From the NCBI RefSeq assembly GCF_017310035.1, contig NZ_CP022296.1, positions 2,604,001 through 2,668,000 of the forward strand: a stretch of 64,000 bases of DNA. Reading direction: 5' to 3'. The position numbers and the translations under genes are program-made. This document shows positions 62,520 to 64,000 of this stretch, piece by piece. The notes under the pieces are model-generated. The model was not told the origin of the DNA and made no database searches. It saw only the letters and a program-made list of their open reading frames with translations. This DNA is from Nocardioides sp. S5. GTDB taxonomy: Bacteria > Actinomycetota > Actinomycetes > Propionibacteriales > Nocardioidaceae. Numbering within the stretch: position 1 is the stretch's first letter; each line of letters starts with the position of its first letter.

Positions 62520-63499
62520 CTCCCCAGCGACTCGATCGGCGGGAAGAACCGGGCGGGGTCCTCGTCGTCCTCGTGGACGCGGTTGGCGGAGCCCACCAGC
62601 AGCGGGTCGGGCGTGCCGACGACGTCGTGGTCCTTCTGGGGGTAGTCCAGCTGCGAGAGCACGACCCGCATCGCCTCCAGACGGGCGCGCTTCTTGTCGT
62701 TGGACTTGATCACCGTCCACGGAGCGTCACCGGTGTCGGTGTGGAAGAACATCGTCTCCTTGGCGTCGGTGTAGGCCTCCCACTTGTCGAGGCTGGCCAG
62801 GTCGGTCGGCGACAGCTTCCACTGCCGGACCGGGTCGGACGACCGCGCCGCGAAGCGCGCCGCCTGCTCGGCACGCGAGACCGAGAACCACAGCTTCACC
62901 AGGTGGATGTCGGCGTGGGTGAGCATCCGCTCGAAGTCCGGCGTCTCGCGCATGAAGTTGAGGTACTGGACCGGGGTGCAGTACCCCATCACCCGCTCGA
63001 CCCCGGCGCGGTTGTACCAGGACCGGTCGAACAGCACGATCTCGCCGGCGCTCGGCAGGTGGGCGACGTAGCGCTGGAAGTACCACTGCGACTTCTCGAG
63101 CTCGGTCGGCACGCTGAGCGCGACGAGCCGGGCGCCACGCGGGTTGAGGTGCTCCATGAACCGCTTGATCGCGCCGCCCTTGCCGGCGGCGTCACGGCCC
63201 TCGAAGAGGATCGCGACCTTCTGGCCGGTGTCCTTCACGTGCGCCTGGAGCTTGAGCAGCTCGATCTGCAGCAGCCGTTTGGTGTGCTCGTAGTCGCGAC
63301 GACCGAGCTTCGAGGCGTAGGGGTAGCCCTGGCGCCACGGAGGTACACCGCCGGGCCCGGGCCGGTCGTCGGACTCCTCACCCTCGCTGCGGAGCTCGTC
63401 GGTCAGGTCGAGGAGCTCGTCGAGCTCCTCCGCGTGGCCGGGGGTGCCGATCGGCACGCGCGGGGACAGGGTCGGGCCGTGGCCGTCGAGGGTCGCCAT
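62516..63499 (-). CDS. ppk2: Polyphosphate kinase 2
   Basis: A 327-residue PPK2. Walker A EGRDAAGKGGAIKRF, lid region RGARLVALSVPTELEKSQWY, Walker B LFDRSWYNRAGVERVMG. Uses polyphosphate to phosphorylate (d)NDP or (d)NMP; single-domain class I type, N-terminal extension about 60 residues. Heads a unit with the beta-CASP hydrolase and the split membrane gene. Confidence 0.95.
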   Translation of the reverse strand: MATLDGHGPTLSPRVPIGTPGHAEELDELLDLTDELRSEGEESDDRPGPGGVPPWRQGYPYASKLGRRDYEHTKRLLQIELLKLQAHVKDTGQKVAILFEGRDAAGKGGAIKRFMEHLNPRGARLVALSVPTELEKSQWYFQRYVAHLPSAGEIVLFDRSWYNRAGVERVMGYCTPVQYLNFMRETPDFERMLTHADIHLVKLWFSVSRAEQAARFAARSSDPVRQWKLSPTDLASLDKWEAYTDAKETMFFHTDTGDAPWTVIKSNDKKRARLEAMRVVLSQLDYPQKDHDVVGTPDPLLVGSANRVHEDDEDPARFFPPIESLGR

Positions 63500-63505
63500 G
63501 CCTCG

Positions 63506-63511
63506 ACGCTA
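63506..63511 (-). promoter_or_regulatory. -10 element of ppk2 (leaderless)
   Basis: TAGCGT on the minus strand, 6 nt before the ATG at 63499. Confidence 0.5.
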
Positions 63512-63575
63512 GGCAGCGCAGCGGCTCGCTGGCAGTGCCCATCGTCCCGAAGGCGGGGGCCCTTCGGCTGGGTGG

Positions 63576-64000
63576 TCAGCGCGCGCGGGCCGCGCGCCGG
63601 CGCCTGAGCGTGGCGGGGAGGGTCAGCACGAGTGCCAGCGCGACTCCGGCGAAGGTGCCGAGCGAGTTCGCGGCCACGTCGCGCGGGTCCGGCACCCGGC
63701 CGGGGATCGCGCGCTGGGCGCTCTCGATCATCGAGGTCAGCACGATGCCGACCGCGATGGCGACGGGCCACAGTCGGGCGCCGACGAGCAGCAGCAGGAA
63801 CATCCCGACAGGGACGAAGAGTCCGATGTTGGCGAGGAACTCGATCCGGTCCACGTTCAGCCTGCTGGTCAGCGGGTCCAGGTCGGGGTAGCGCTCGAGC
63901 CGGGCCAGGACCCGGGCGGCCAGGCCGTAGTAGTCGGGCTGCTCCGATGCCGGGACCAGGGTGACGAGCCCGACGAAGCCGAGGTAGAGCAGGGTCAGCA
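63576..64000 (-). CDS. VanZ-like membrane protein, N-terminus beyond window
   Basis: The last 141 codons of a VanZ-like protein; the start is past the right edge. Visible segments: LLYLGFVGLVTLVPA, EFLANIGLFVPVGMFLLLLV, WPVAIAVGIVLTSMIESAQ and LGTFAGVALALVLTLPATL, with the VanZ signature NIxxFxPxG (NIGLFVPVG) and PGRVPDPRDVAANSLG. Basic tail RRRRAARAR. Function in this family is poorly known (teicoplanin tolerance in enterococcal VanZ). Confidence 0.85.
   Translation of the reverse strand, partial: LTLLYLGFVGLVTLVPASEQPDYYGLAARVLARLERYPDLDPLTSRLNVDRIEFLANIGLFVPVGMFLLLLVGARLWPVAIAVGIVLTSMIESAQRAIPGRVPDPRDVAANSLGTFAGVALALVLTLPATLRRRRAARAR

Overview
The window is a continuous stretch of high-GC, gene-dense bacterial chromosome with the gene order of an actinobacterium, most like Nocardioides or another Nocardioidaceae; the genus is inference. 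Evidence: strong G/C bias at third codon positions, many 1-4 bp start/stop overlaps (ATGA, GTGA, TGATG), frequent GTG starts, mycothiol-type and SteA/SteB(MctB)-type proteins, and an actinobacterial rRNA operon without tRNAs in its spacer. Most genes are on the minus strand. Nothing looks like a prophage, insertion sequence, CRISPR array or genomic island; this is mostly core chromosome.

Layout. 1-19,710: the conserved block tlyA - nadK - recN - steA - steB/mctB - pyrG - (unknown) / pepN / nudix - ald - xerD - Ski2-like helicase - parA (truncated at the left edge), preceded by a HAD phosphatase, a divergent DUF1015 gene and a small SSB-like gene. 19,860-25,660: one rrn operon on the minus strand (16S-23S-5S) with a clear promoter upstream and a UUCG-loop terminator downstream. 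25,814-35,415: the arginine operon argC - ACT_7 protein - argJ - argB - argD - argF - argR - argG - argH, ending in a 3-methyladenine glycosylase; genes are translationally coupled throughout. 35,509-37,796: a mycothiol-dependent isomerase-type protein and a secreted RTX-like protein. 37,849-41,448: pheT and pheS. 41,603-48,489: infC - rpmI - rplT - rRNA methyltransferase - DUF4031 - PAS histidine kinase, then an OmpR-type regulator and a histidine kinase fused to a large DUF4153/DUF4173-type membrane domain. 48,793-54,503: SseB, a membrane protein, a PLP enzyme, a P-loop kinase, an aldose epimerase, a PH-domain protein, hisG, hisE and a DUF3072 protein. 54,514-58,853: FMN riboswitch - ribD - ribE - pnuX/ribM - ribBA - ribH. 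58,984-64,000: M20 peptidase, tRNA-Leu(GAG), a frameshifted membrane protein, a beta-CASP metallo-hydrolase, PPK2, and a VanZ-like gene cut by the right edge.

How it works together. Three biosynthetic units are visible: arginine, riboflavin/FMN (with its riboswitch and a likely riboflavin importer), and the first two steps of histidine synthesis, together with translation (infC operon, pheST, rrn). Eleven genes begin 6-8 nt after a TANNNT -10 hexamer, which points to widespread leaderless transcription. The observations most worth following are an ACT_7 (CASTOR arginine-sensor family) protein inside the arginine operon, the kinase-DUF4153/4173 fusion, an E. coli-type ArgG beside an ArgF with an altered carbamoyl-phosphate motif, an infC gene starting with ATC behind a structured leader, and a one-base frameshift in a membrane gene that then runs antisense into tRNA-Leu.
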